Of a stretch of DNA of 63,461 bases, positions 31,093-39,636 are shown piece after piece; within the stretch, counting starts at the first letter, position 1; the number at the start of each line of letters is the position of its first letter. Below the pieces are notes generated by a model. It was given only the letters and a program-made list of their open reading frames with translations, was not told where the DNA came from and did no database searches. A program made the translations under genes and the position numbers. This DNA is from Bacteroidales bacterium. GTDB lineage: Bacteria > Bacteroidota > Bacteroidia > Bacteroidales > UBA932. The stretch is from the NCBI GenBank assembly GCA_017561665.1, contig JAFZBQ010000035.1, positions 1 to 63,461 of the forward strand, given 5' to 3'.

Positions 31093-33212
31093 AAAGGATA
31101 GCCGTTTTATTGATAGCCATCTGTGCCGCAATCTGCGCCAACGGCCAGGCCACGCTTTCCCGCAAGAATCTGGATAATCCGGAAAAGTGGATCAAGACCG
31201 CCTTCGGCCGCGGAGTGGTGCCGCCGTTCTCCTTCGAATACGACGGCGTCCCAAGCGCCAGGTTCATCCGCAGTTGGAAATACTCCATCAGCAAAACCAC
31301 TGCGCAGGGCGCCAATGCCGTGCAGTACAGTATCATCTATAAGGATCCCAAAAGCGGCCTGCAGGTGCGCGCAATCGTCACCGGCTATACCGACACCGGC
31401 GCCATTGAATGGGTGCTGCGCTTTGGGAATGCCGGCGGTGCCAGAACCGGCATCGTCAGCAATGTAAAGACGGCCGATTTCACCATTAAGGATAGGGCGG
31501 CGAACGGCTACAGCCTCCGCCGGCTGCGCGGCAGCAACGCCGACATCCACGATTTTGAGGTGGTGGAGGAGCCGCTGGGCGATGGCCAGAGCGTGAATCT
31601 CGCCACCCGCGGCGGCCGCAGTTCTGACATCATTTCGATGCCTTTCTTCAACCTGACTGCGCATGGTGCCGACTGCGGCCTAGTCTATGCCATCGGCTGG
31701 ACCGGCAACTGGCGCGCCGATTTCACCGGCGGCCGTAACCAGTGCAGGATCGAAAGCGGACTGAAGGACGCTAGTTTCTACCTGGAGAAAGGCGAGGATG
31801 TCCGTACTCCGATGGCCTCCATCCTTTTCTGGAATGGCAGCGAGTTGATGGCGGGCCACAACGCCTTCCGCCGTCACGTGATGGCGCACCACAGCCATAA
31901 GGTCTGCGGCAAGCCATGGACGCCGCTTTGTGCCGGCCTGGACTACGGCGATCCCGCGCCCTGCAACGAATATACCTGCCTGACTGACCTTCTGGCCCGC
32001 GGAATAGTGCAGCGCCACAAGCAGCTGGACATTATGCCGGAGGTGTTCTGGCTTGACGCCGGCTGGTACGAGCCTCCGACCGGACCCGTCTTTAACGGGC
32101 AGTTCGGATGGCCCGCCGTGGGCACCTGGGTTGTGGACCGCGAGCGCTATCCCGACGGCTTCATCAATATGTCCAACCTGATGCACAGCTACGGTGCGCA
32201 GTTTATGGTGTGGTTCGAGCCTGAAAGGGTCGTAATCGGCAGCAAGTTCGCCACTGAACACCCCGAGTATATGCTGCGTCTGAAAGACCTTTCCGTGGTG
32301 AAAGATGTCTATAAGATGAGCGACAGCCTCACTGCCGATATGATAGAGGCCTACCGGCTGGACCGTCCAGAAAGGGAGCGGATGGTCTTCAACCTGGCGG
32401 ACGACCAGGCGCGGGAGTACCTGTGCAAGTACATCGGTGACCTTTTGGAAGCCAACGGTATTGATCACTACCGGCAAGACTTCAATCTGGATTTCCTGGA
32501 CCTTTACTGGGCAACTGCCGACGGAGCCGACCGCCGCGGTGTCACAGAAATGAAATATATCGAGGGGCTTTACAAGTACTGGGACTATCTGCTTAACCGC
32601 TTCCCGGGCCTCAGGATAGACAATTGCTCCTCGGGCGGCCGCCGCATCGACCTGGAGACCATCTCCCGTGCCGTGCCGCTCTGGCGCACTGACTACGGCT
32701 ACGGCGAGCCGCTGGGCTATCAGTGCCAGACCTACGGCATCAATATGTTCCTGCCCCAGAGCGGCACCGCCTGCTACAACACCGACTTCTACACCGCCCG
32801 CAGCGGCTATTCCAGTGCCATGGTGGCGCATATTCCGGTGCTGCAGGGCGGATATGACGCCGCCGCCATCCGCCGCGTGTACGACGAATTCAAGGCGGTG
32901 CGCGAATATTTCCTGAAGGACTTTTATCCGCTCAGCGGCCTGGGTGACGTGACCGCCACCGACCGCTGGCTGGCATATCAACTGGACGACCCCGAGACCC
33001 ATACCGGCTATCTGTTCGCCTTCCGCCGCCCCGACTGCACGGAGACGACATACAATGTCCGGCTGCACAATATGGACCCTGCGGTAAGGTATTTGCTGGT
33101 TAATTGCAACACCGGCGACCGCCTGGACGTGATGGGAGCCGACCTGCAGAATTTTACGGTGACGCTGCCCGACGCGCCCGATTCGATATTATACCGATAT
33201 GAAAGGAACTAG
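31089..33212 (+). CDS. Exported alpha-galactosidase-like GH36 protein, paralogue 1
   Basis: 707 residues with a signal peptide (MKRIAVLLIAICAAICANGQ). The N-terminal beta-supersandwich begins with NPEKWIKTAFGRGVVPPFSF-type sequence. The TIM barrel has FWLDAGWYE, MVWFEPERV, the nucleophile D464 (DHYRQDFN) and acid/base D521 (CSSGGRRID), as in GH36/melibiase enzymes that release terminal alpha-galactose. Relative to paralogue 2 it carries an extra segment of about 25 residues (SVVKDVYKMSDSL region) after the EPERV motif. The start overlaps the GH13 stop, and its end overlaps the next gene by 14 nt. Confidence 0.88.
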   Translation: MKRIAVLLIAICAAICANGQATLSRKNLDNPEKWIKTAFGRGVVPPFSFEYDGVPSARFIRSWKYSISKTTAQGANAVQYSIIYKDPKSGLQVRAIVTGYTDTGAIEWVLRFGNAGGARTGIVSNVKTADFTIKDRAANGYSLRRLRGSNADIHDFEVVEEPLGDGQSVNLATRGGRSSDIISMPFFNLTAHGADCGLVYAIGWTGNWRADFTGGRNQCRIESGLKDASFYLEKGEDVRTPMASILFWNGSELMAGHNAFRRHVMAHHSHKVCGKPWTPLCAGLDYGDPAPCNEYTCLTDLLARGIVQRHKQLDIMPEVFWLDAGWYEPPTGPVFNGQFGWPAVGTWVVDRERYPDGFINMSNLMHSYGAQFMVWFEPERVVIGSKFATEHPEYMLRLKDLSVVKDVYKMSDSLTADMIEAYRLDRPERERMVFNLADDQAREYLCKYIGDLLEANGIDHYRQDFNLDFLDLYWATADGADRRGVTEMKYIEGLYKYWDYLLNRFPGLRIDNCSSGGRRIDLETISRAVPLWRTDYGYGEPLGYQCQTYGINMFLPQSGTACYNTDFYTARSGYSSAMVAHIPVLQGGYDAAAIRRVYDEFKAVREYFLKDFYPLSGLGDVTATDRWLAYQLDDPETHTGYLFAFRRPDCTETTYNVRLHNMDPAVRYLLVNCNTGDRLDVMGADLQNFTVTLPDAPDSILYRYERN

Positions 33213-35250
33213 ACTTATATTGACCGCACTGGCTCTGGCGCTGACCCTAAGCGCCGCCGCCCAGGCACCAATCGCCCGCAAGGGGGCGGAGAATCCCGAC
33301 AAGTGGATTCAGGCCGCGTTCGGCAAGGGTGCCGTGCCGCCGTTCTCGTTTACCCTGGACGGCGTCCCCAGCGAAAAATTCATCAAGGGTTGGGAATACA
33401 ACAAGAAGAAACTGACCGCCAAGGAGCCCGGAAGCGTATGCTACGAGTTCTCTTACCGCGACAAGAAGAGCGGCCTCAAGGTGACCGCCACCGTCACCGG
33501 CTATACCGATTTTCCGGCGGTGGAGTGGGTGCTTCGCCTCTCTGCCACCGGCAGCGGCAATACCGGCCGCATCGCCAATCTCAACGCCGCCGATTTCTCC
33601 GTGAAGGAAAAGGGCGTGACGGATTGGAAGATGCGCCGTTGCAAGGGCAGCTGCGCCAGCGTCTACGATTTCTCGATTATAGAGGAGTCTTTGACGGAAG
33701 GGCAGAAGTTGAATTTGAAGACCGATGCCGGCCGCAGTTCAGACGAATTCGCCCTGCCGTTTTTCAATGTCACCGCCGGCGGTGCCGGAGACGGCTTCGT
33801 CTTGGGAATCGGCTGGACAGGCAGCTGGAAGGCCGATTTTGCCACCGCGAGCGGAGCCTGCACAGTGAAGATGGGACTCGAAAACGCCGATTTCTATCTA
33901 AAGAAAGGGGAGGATGTCCGCACTCCGATGGCCTCGGTGCTGTTCTGGACAGGCAAGGATGATATGGCTGGCCACAATGCGTTCAGGAAGTTCGTCCTGG
34001 CGCATCACAGCCGCAAGATAGACGGCAAACCGTGGACTCCGCTGCTGGGCGGCCTGGACTGGGGCGACCCTTCTCCCTGCAACGAATATACCTGTCTCAC
34101 CGACGAACTGGCCCGTGCTATAGTACGCCGTTACAAACAGTTCGACATAATGCCGGAGGTGTTCTGGCTGGATGCCGGCTGGTACAGCACCCCGGAAGGC
34201 AATCACTTTGACGGTGATTTCCGCTGGGGGGAAGTCGGCAACTGGGAATGCGACAGCGAGCGCTTCCCCGACGGCTTCGTAAATATGTCCAACCTGATGC
34301 ATTCATTCGGGTCTGAGTTTATGGTGTGGTTCGAGCCGGAGAGGGTGGTCAAAGGGACAAAATTTGCCACCGAGCACCCGGAATTTATGCTCCAATTGCC
34401 CGACGAGGACTATAACTGTCTGTTCAATCTGGCCGACGACAAGGCTGTGGATTGGCTGTGCAAATACATCGGCGACTTTATAGAAACCAACGGCATAGAC
34501 CACTACCGGCAGGATTTCAACACCGGCCGCCTGGCCGAATTCTGGGCCGCCAACGACGAGCCGCACCGTCGCGGCATCACCGAGATGAAATACATCGAGG
34601 GGCTTTATAAGTATTGGGATTATCTTGAGAAGCGCTTCCCGTGCCTTCAGATTGACAACTGCGCCTCCGGCGGCCGCCGCCTGGATCTGGAGACGACCTC
34701 CCGCGCCGTTCCGCTCTGGCGCACCGACTACGACTATGGCGAGCCGCTGGGCTATCAGTGCCAGACCTACGGCATCAATATGTTCCTGCCGCTGAGTTGC
34801 ACCGGACTCTACGAGACCGATTTCTACAATTCCCGCTCCAGCTACAGCAGTGCGCTGGTGATGAATTTCTCCCTGCTGGACGGCCGTCAGGACTCACGCG
34901 AGATGAAGCGGGTCTATGAGGAATACAAGAGCATCCGCGACCTCTATACCAAGGATTATTACCCGCTGAGCGGATTCGGCGATGTCACCGGAAAGGATAT
35001 CTGGGTGGCATACCAGATGCACGACCCCGCCACCGGCAGCGGCTGCATCGTAGGCTTCCGCCGTCCCGACTGCGCCAAGTCCACTTATACGGTGAATCCC
35101 AAGGCCCTCAGCCCCAACGGCACCTATATAGTGACCAACTGCAACACCGGCGAGAGCAAGGAGCTCTATGGCGGCGATATGCTAAGCGGCTACGTCCTCT
35201 CGCTGGACGAAGCCCCCGATTCCATACTGATTAAATACGAGAAGGAATGA
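33199..35250 (+). CDS. Exported alpha-galactosidase-like GH36 protein, paralogue 2
   Basis: 683 residues with a signal peptide (MKGTRLILTALALALTLSAAAQ). It is closely related to the genes on both sides along its whole length (PDKWIQAAFGKGAVPPFSF, MPEVFWLDAGWY, MVWFEPERVVKG, YGINMFLPLS). The nucleophile is D439 (DHYRQDFN) and the acid/base D496 (CASGGRRLD), so it should be active. Tandem duplication within one operon suggests different linkages or oligosaccharide sizes. The substrate cannot be read from sequence. Confidence 0.88.
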   Translation: MKGTRLILTALALALTLSAAAQAPIARKGAENPDKWIQAAFGKGAVPPFSFTLDGVPSEKFIKGWEYNKKKLTAKEPGSVCYEFSYRDKKSGLKVTATVTGYTDFPAVEWVLRLSATGSGNTGRIANLNAADFSVKEKGVTDWKMRRCKGSCASVYDFSIIEESLTEGQKLNLKTDAGRSSDEFALPFFNVTAGGAGDGFVLGIGWTGSWKADFATASGACTVKMGLENADFYLKKGEDVRTPMASVLFWTGKDDMAGHNAFRKFVLAHHSRKIDGKPWTPLLGGLDWGDPSPCNEYTCLTDELARAIVRRYKQFDIMPEVFWLDAGWYSTPEGNHFDGDFRWGEVGNWECDSERFPDGFVNMSNLMHSFGSEFMVWFEPERVVKGTKFATEHPEFMLQLPDEDYNCLFNLADDKAVDWLCKYIGDFIETNGIDHYRQDFNTGRLAEFWAANDEPHRRGITEMKYIEGLYKYWDYLEKRFPCLQIDNCASGGRRLDLETTSRAVPLWRTDYDYGEPLGYQCQTYGINMFLPLSCTGLYETDFYNSRSSYSSALVMNFSLLDGRQDSREMKRVYEEYKSIRDLYTKDYYPLSGFGDVTGKDIWVAYQMHDPATGSGCIVGFRRPDCAKSTYTVNPKALSPNGTYIVTNCNTGESKELYGGDMLSGYVLSLDEAPDSILIKYEKE

Positions 35251-37244
35251 GAAAGATACTGTCACTGATATTTGTTTGTGCGGCAGTGCTTTGCAGCGGC
35301 CGTGCGATGGCGCAGGGCGTGATAACCCGCACCGGAATCGACAATCCGGATAAGTGGATCAATACCTACTTTGCCCAGGGCAAGGTGCCTCCCTTCTCGT
35401 TTGCATACGAAGAGATTAGTTCCGGCAAATTCATAACCGATTGGCGTTTCTCCAAGAAGAAAGTACCTTCTGCAAAAGGCGTTGTGGCCTACACCGCCAC
35501 CTGGACAGAACCGAACGGCGTGCTGCGCGTGACCTGCGATATCAAGGGCTACACCGATGCCGGCGCGGTGGAATGGACGCTCAAATTCAAGAACCTGTCG
35601 CGCTACAACACCTCCAAGATTGCGGTGGTAAGGGTGGCCGACTACAAGGTGAGCGAGGACAACGCCAGCGGCTTTACCGCCCGCTGGGCAAACGGATACA
35701 ACGACAACCGCGACGATTTCGTCCCCAACGAAACGGATTTGCGTGCTGGCGTGCTGATGGAGTTCACACCGGAGAAGGGTTTATCTTCTACCGGCGAAAC
35801 GCTTCCTTACTTCAATGTCGAATCGCGCGGCGCCGATGCCGGCGTGGTGATGGCCATCGGCTGGACCGGTCGCTGGAATGCCCGTCTGACCGGCGTCACC
35901 AGCCTGGAATACAGGATGTTCGCCGGTTTGGAAAAGGCCAACTTTTACCTGAAGCCGGGCGAGGAGGTGCGTACGCCGCTGGTGGCTACCATCTTCTGGA
36001 AAGGCAGCGACTATGCCTGCGGCCAGAACGCTCTGCGGCGGTTCATATTAAAGTACCATTCGCCCCGCGTGAACGGCTCGCTCTGGGCACCGACGGTGGG
36101 CGGCTTTGACTTTGGCAGCCCAGCGCCGTGTGAGGGCAGCGCCTGCCTTTCTGAGGACCTGGCGCTGGCGGCGGTGAAGCGCTACAAGCAGCTGAACATT
36201 TTCCCAGACGTCTTTCTGATGGAGAACGGATGGTATTCCACCCCCGGCGAATGGAGTTTCAACGAGGATTTCTTCCCCGACGGCCTCGGGCGTCTTTCCG
36301 GCCTGATTCATTCCTATGGCGGCAAACTGATGCTCAGCATCGACCTGGAAAACATCAACAAGAACACTCAGCTGGCCAAGGACCACCCGGAGTTCATGCT
36401 GCTGGGCGGCAAGAAATACCAGTATATATTCGACTTTTCCCAGCCGAAGGCGGTGGACTGGCTTTGCAAGTATGTCGGCGATATGATGGAACGTGAAGGA
36501 GTGGACGGCCTTCTGTGCGACTTTGAAGGCGATCTGGCCCACTTCTGGGACCTGGCAGACGGCGTGGACCGCGCCGGTCTGGTGGAGATGAAGTATGTCG
36601 CCGGCCTCTATCGGTTCTGGGATTATATCCTCAAGCGCTTCCCTAACTGCGCGATGGACTGCACCGCCTCGATGGCCCGCCTGGACCTGGAGGCCGTTTC
36701 GCGCAGCGCCATCGTCGGCCGCGGACGTGCCCTGAGCCCCGAAATGGCCCAGTGCCAGAACTACTCCCTGAATCAATATTTCCCGCTACAGTGCTCCGTT
36801 GCCACCGATGCTGATGCTTACGACACCCGTTCCCGTTTTGGAGGGCTTCTGTCGATGGGTTTCAGCCTGTTCGGCCGCGGCCTCAGCGGAGAACAGATGC
36901 AGGATCGGTACAAAGAGTATAACGATATTAATAACTGCCTGCTGGGCGACTATTACCCGCTGGTCGGCCTGGTGGCCCAGCGTCACGAAGACCGCTGGAT
37001 TGCGGAGCAGTTCCACGACCGCGCCTCGGGCAGCGGAATAGTTGTGGCTTTCAGAAGAAGTTTGGCAGAAAATGTTACATTTGCAGCGGGATTGAAAGGC
37101 TTGGATCCGGATGCCGTTTACGAGCTGTACGACTGTGACGCCGGCACCCGCACCACGGCGAGCGGCCGCGAACTGATGAAGGGCTACAGGATTCGCCTGG
37201 AAGAACCCCGTTCAAGCGTAATTATTAAATATAAACGCAAATGA
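35247..37244 (+). CDS. Exported GH36-like protein, divergent paralogue 3
   Basis: 665 residues with a signal peptide (MRKILSLIFVCAAVLCSGRAMAQ, first 23 residues). It aligns with the two preceding paralogues (PDKWINTYFAQGKVPPFSF, VFLMENGWYSTP). The active-site surroundings changed: WFEPERV became SIDLENI, YRQDFN became LLCDFEGD and SGGRR became ASMAR. Both candidate catalytic aspartates remain (D425, D480). The usual second Asp of FWLDAGW is replaced (FLMENGW). It may have a new specificity or be a binding protein. ATGA overlaps occur at both ends. Confidence 0.82.
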   Translation: MRKILSLIFVCAAVLCSGRAMAQGVITRTGIDNPDKWINTYFAQGKVPPFSFAYEEISSGKFITDWRFSKKKVPSAKGVVAYTATWTEPNGVLRVTCDIKGYTDAGAVEWTLKFKNLSRYNTSKIAVVRVADYKVSEDNASGFTARWANGYNDNRDDFVPNETDLRAGVLMEFTPEKGLSSTGETLPYFNVESRGADAGVVMAIGWTGRWNARLTGVTSLEYRMFAGLEKANFYLKPGEEVRTPLVATIFWKGSDYACGQNALRRFILKYHSPRVNGSLWAPTVGGFDFGSPAPCEGSACLSEDLALAAVKRYKQLNIFPDVFLMENGWYSTPGEWSFNEDFFPDGLGRLSGLIHSYGGKLMLSIDLENINKNTQLAKDHPEFMLLGGKKYQYIFDFSQPKAVDWLCKYVGDMMEREGVDGLLCDFEGDLAHFWDLADGVDRAGLVEMKYVAGLYRFWDYILKRFPNCAMDCTASMARLDLEAVSRSAIVGRGRALSPEMAQCQNYSLNQYFPLQCSVATDADAYDTRSRFGGLLSMGFSLFGRGLSGEQMQDRYKEYNDINNCLLGDYYPLVGLVAQRHEDRWIAEQFHDRASGSGIVVAFRRSLAENVTFAAGLKGLDPDAVYELYDCDAGTRTTASGRELMKGYRIRLEEPRSSVIIKYKRK

Positions 37245-38539
37245 GGCAATTAGACGTTAATTTCATGCATCCAGCAGAGCAGATTGCCGTCATTATCAAG
37301 CGCATCTACCGCAGCGGAATGACCACCACCTCCGGTGGAAACGTTTCTATCCGCGACGACAACGGCGACATCTGGATAACTCCTTCTGCAATAGACAAGG
37401 GCACTCTCAAGCCCTCCGACATAATGAGGGTTACGGCCGACGGAGAGATAATCGGCCCCTACAAACCTTCGTCTGAATATCCTTTCCACAGGGCAATCTA
37501 CAACACCCGGCCGGAAATCCGCGCCATAATCCACGCCCATCCTCCGGGACTGGTGGCGTTTTCTATAGCGCACAAGATTCCCAACACCAACATCATTCCC
37601 CAGGCCCGCGACATATGCGGCGAGATAGGGTATGCCCCCTATGCCTGCCCCGGCAGCGAAGAACTGGGCAAGAAGATCTCCAAGGTCTTTGAGGATGAGA
37701 AATATAAGGCTGTGATTCTGGAGAACCACGGCGTGGTTTTGGGCGGCAGCGACCTGATGGATGCCTACCAGCGTTTCGAGACTCTCGAATTCTGCTGCCG
37801 CACCATCATCAATGCAGAGCACTTCGGCGGCATAAACACCTTGACCGATGCGCAGATTGCCGACTTCCACAGCCGCATCCCGCACAACATAATGCACTTT
37901 ATGGACGTGCAGCACCCCAGCGACGAGCGGGCGATGCGCGGCCAGATGGTGGATATGATTCACCGTTCGTGCGACCAGGGGCTTATGATATCGACCTACG
38001 GCACGGTGTCGATGCGCTGGAAAGGCAACGACTTTCTGATTACCGCCACCGGCAAGCCTCGCTGGGATATGCAGCGCGAGGATATCGTCCAGATCCGTGA
38101 CGGTATGGCCGAGGTGGGCAAGATTCCCAGCCGCAGCGTGGCGCTCCATCAGCGCATCTATCAGAAGAATCCTCATATCAACTCCATCATAACCACCCAG
38201 ACTCCGAACCTTATGGCTTTTGCCGTTTCGGGCAAGAAGTTTGACGTGCGCACCATCCCGGAGAGCTGGATTTTCCTCAAGGACGTGCCGCGCCTGGAGT
38301 TCAACGAGCATTATGAGAATCCCGACAAGGTGGCCGACATTCTCTCGAAGAACCGCGCCATTATGGTCAACAACGACTGCTTTATAGTGACGGGCGACGC
38401 CCTGATGCAGACCTTCGACTATTTGGAGGTCGCCGAGTTCAGCGCCCATTCGCTGGTTATGGCCACCGCCATCGGCCAGCTGAAACCCATCACAGACAAG
38501 GAGATCGAAGAACTTAGAATAGCATTTAATGTAAAATAA
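37241..38539 (+). CDS. Class II aldolase/adducin family protein with tandem domains
   Basis: 432 residues with two class II aldolase-like domains. The N-terminal one (about 8-215) has the zinc site: E79 in SEYPFHR, H98 and H100 in IHAHPPG, and His in ENHGVVLGG. It also has the phosphate-binding SGGNVS. The C-terminal one (about 225-430) keeps the fold pattern (STYGTVSMRWKGNDFLIT) but has LHQRIY, TTQTPN and VNNDCFIVTG where the zinc residues should be, so it is probably non-catalytic. The likely reaction is retro-aldol cleavage of a sugar phosphate (fuculose- or rhamnulose-phosphate type). It follows the GH36 genes with ATGA coupling and precedes carA by a one-base overlap. Confidence 0.8.
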   Translation: MRQLDVNFMHPAEQIAVIIKRIYRSGMTTTSGGNVSIRDDNGDIWITPSAIDKGTLKPSDIMRVTADGEIIGPYKPSSEYPFHRAIYNTRPEIRAIIHAHPPGLVAFSIAHKIPNTNIIPQARDICGEIGYAPYACPGSEELGKKISKVFEDEKYKAVILENHGVVLGGSDLMDAYQRFETLEFCCRTIINAEHFGGINTLTDAQIADFHSRIPHNIMHFMDVQHPSDERAMRGQMVDMIHRSCDQGLMISTYGTVSMRWKGNDFLITATGKPRWDMQREDIVQIRDGMAEVGKIPSRSVALHQRIYQKNPHINSIITTQTPNLMAFAVSGKKFDVRTIPESWIFLKDVPRLEFNEHYENPDKVADILSKNRAIMVNNDCFIVTGDALMQTFDYLEVAEFSAHSLVMATAIGQLKPITDKEIEELRIAFNVK

Positions 38540-39630
38540 TGGAACCATACAGAAAGGCCAGCCTTATTCTTGAAGACGGAACGGTCTTCGGCGGATATGC
38601 CTTCGGCGCAGCACGCCCGGCATCCGGCGAGACCGTTTTTTCTACCGCAATGGTAGGATACACCGAAACCCTTACCGATCCCTCGTTCCAGGGACAGATA
38701 CTCTGCGTGACCTATCCGCTGATTGGAAACTACGGAGTGCCAGTTATGGAGCGCGACGAGGACGGCACTATCCGCGGCTTCGAGTCGGAATCGATACACG
38801 TCCGCGGACTGGTCATCGGCGACCTTTCTGTCGATTTCAGCCACTGGAGCGCCGCCATCAGCCTGGACGAATGGCTCCGCAGGGAGAACGTCCCGGGCAT
38901 CTGGGGCGTGGATACCCGCGCGCTTACGCAGAAACTGCGCGAGAGCGGCTCTATGCTGGGCCAGATAGTGATGGAGGGCGAGGAGCCGGTCAAGGTGCTG
39001 GACGACCCCAACACCCGCAACCTGATAGAAGAGGTTTCCTGCAAGGAACCCATCCGCTACCGAGAAGGTGCCGGACGGAAGGTGGTGGTGATTGACTGCG
39101 GCATCAAGCACAACATAATCCGCTGCTTGATAGCTACCGGCGCCGAGGTTATCCGCGTCCCTTGGGACTACGATTTCAACGCCGATCCTACGATGAAGGA
39201 TTGGGACGGCCTGTTCATCTCCAACGGCCCTGGCAATCCCGACTACTGCGGCATCACGGTAGACCATATCCGCGAGTCGATGGCCCTCGGCAGGCCTATC
39301 TTCGGCATCTGCATGGGCAACCAGCTACTGGCCAAGGCGGCCGGCGCAAAGACATACAAGCTCAAATACGGCCACCGCGGCCACAACCAGCCGGTACAGA
39401 TGGTCGGTACCGACCGCTGCTTCATAACGAGCCAGAACCACGGTTTCGCTGTGGATGATTCCACTTTGAACTCCGACTGGGAACCCTGGTTCAAGAACCT
39501 GAACGACGGCACCAACGAGGGCATTCACCACAAGAGCAAGCCCTTCTTCTCGGTGCAGTTCCATCCCGAAGCCTCCAGCGGCCCGCTGGACACCCAGTTC
39601 CTTTTCACCAAATTCGTTTCAATGCTTTAA
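38539..39630 (+). CDS. carA: Carbamoyl-phosphate synthase small (glutaminase) subunit
   Basis: 363 residues, normal length. The N-terminal CPSase domain begins with ASLILEDGTVFGGYAFGA. The C-terminal class I amidotransferase domain has nucleophile C258 (FGICMGNQLL) and the His-Glu pair in FHPEAS. It supplies ammonia from glutamine to CarB for pyrimidine and arginine synthesis. The ATG overlaps the aldolase stop (TAATG), and carB follows 6 nt later, so pyrimidine genes sit at the end of a sugar-degradation transcript. Confidence 0.96.
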   Translation: MEPYRKASLILEDGTVFGGYAFGAARPASGETVFSTAMVGYTETLTDPSFQGQILCVTYPLIGNYGVPVMERDEDGTIRGFESESIHVRGLVIGDLSVDFSHWSAAISLDEWLRRENVPGIWGVDTRALTQKLRESGSMLGQIVMEGEEPVKVLDDPNTRNLIEEVSCKEPIRYREGAGRKVVVIDCGIKHNIIRCLIATGAEVIRVPWDYDFNADPTMKDWDGLFISNGPGNPDYCGITVDHIRESMALGRPIFGICMGNQLLAKAAGAKTYKLKYGHRGHNQPVQMVGTDRCFITSQNHGFAVDDSTLNSDWEPWFKNLNDGTNEGIHHKSKPFFSVQFHPEASSGPLDTQFLFTKFVSML

Positions 39631-39636
39631 GTCGCT

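Noticed and set aside
37250-38548. 432-codon open frame antisense to the aldolase gene
   Set aside because: It mirrors a well-supported gene, has no recognisable family pattern, and long antisense frames are common across this GC-rich window (for example 298-1392, 4273-5508 and 19611-20993).
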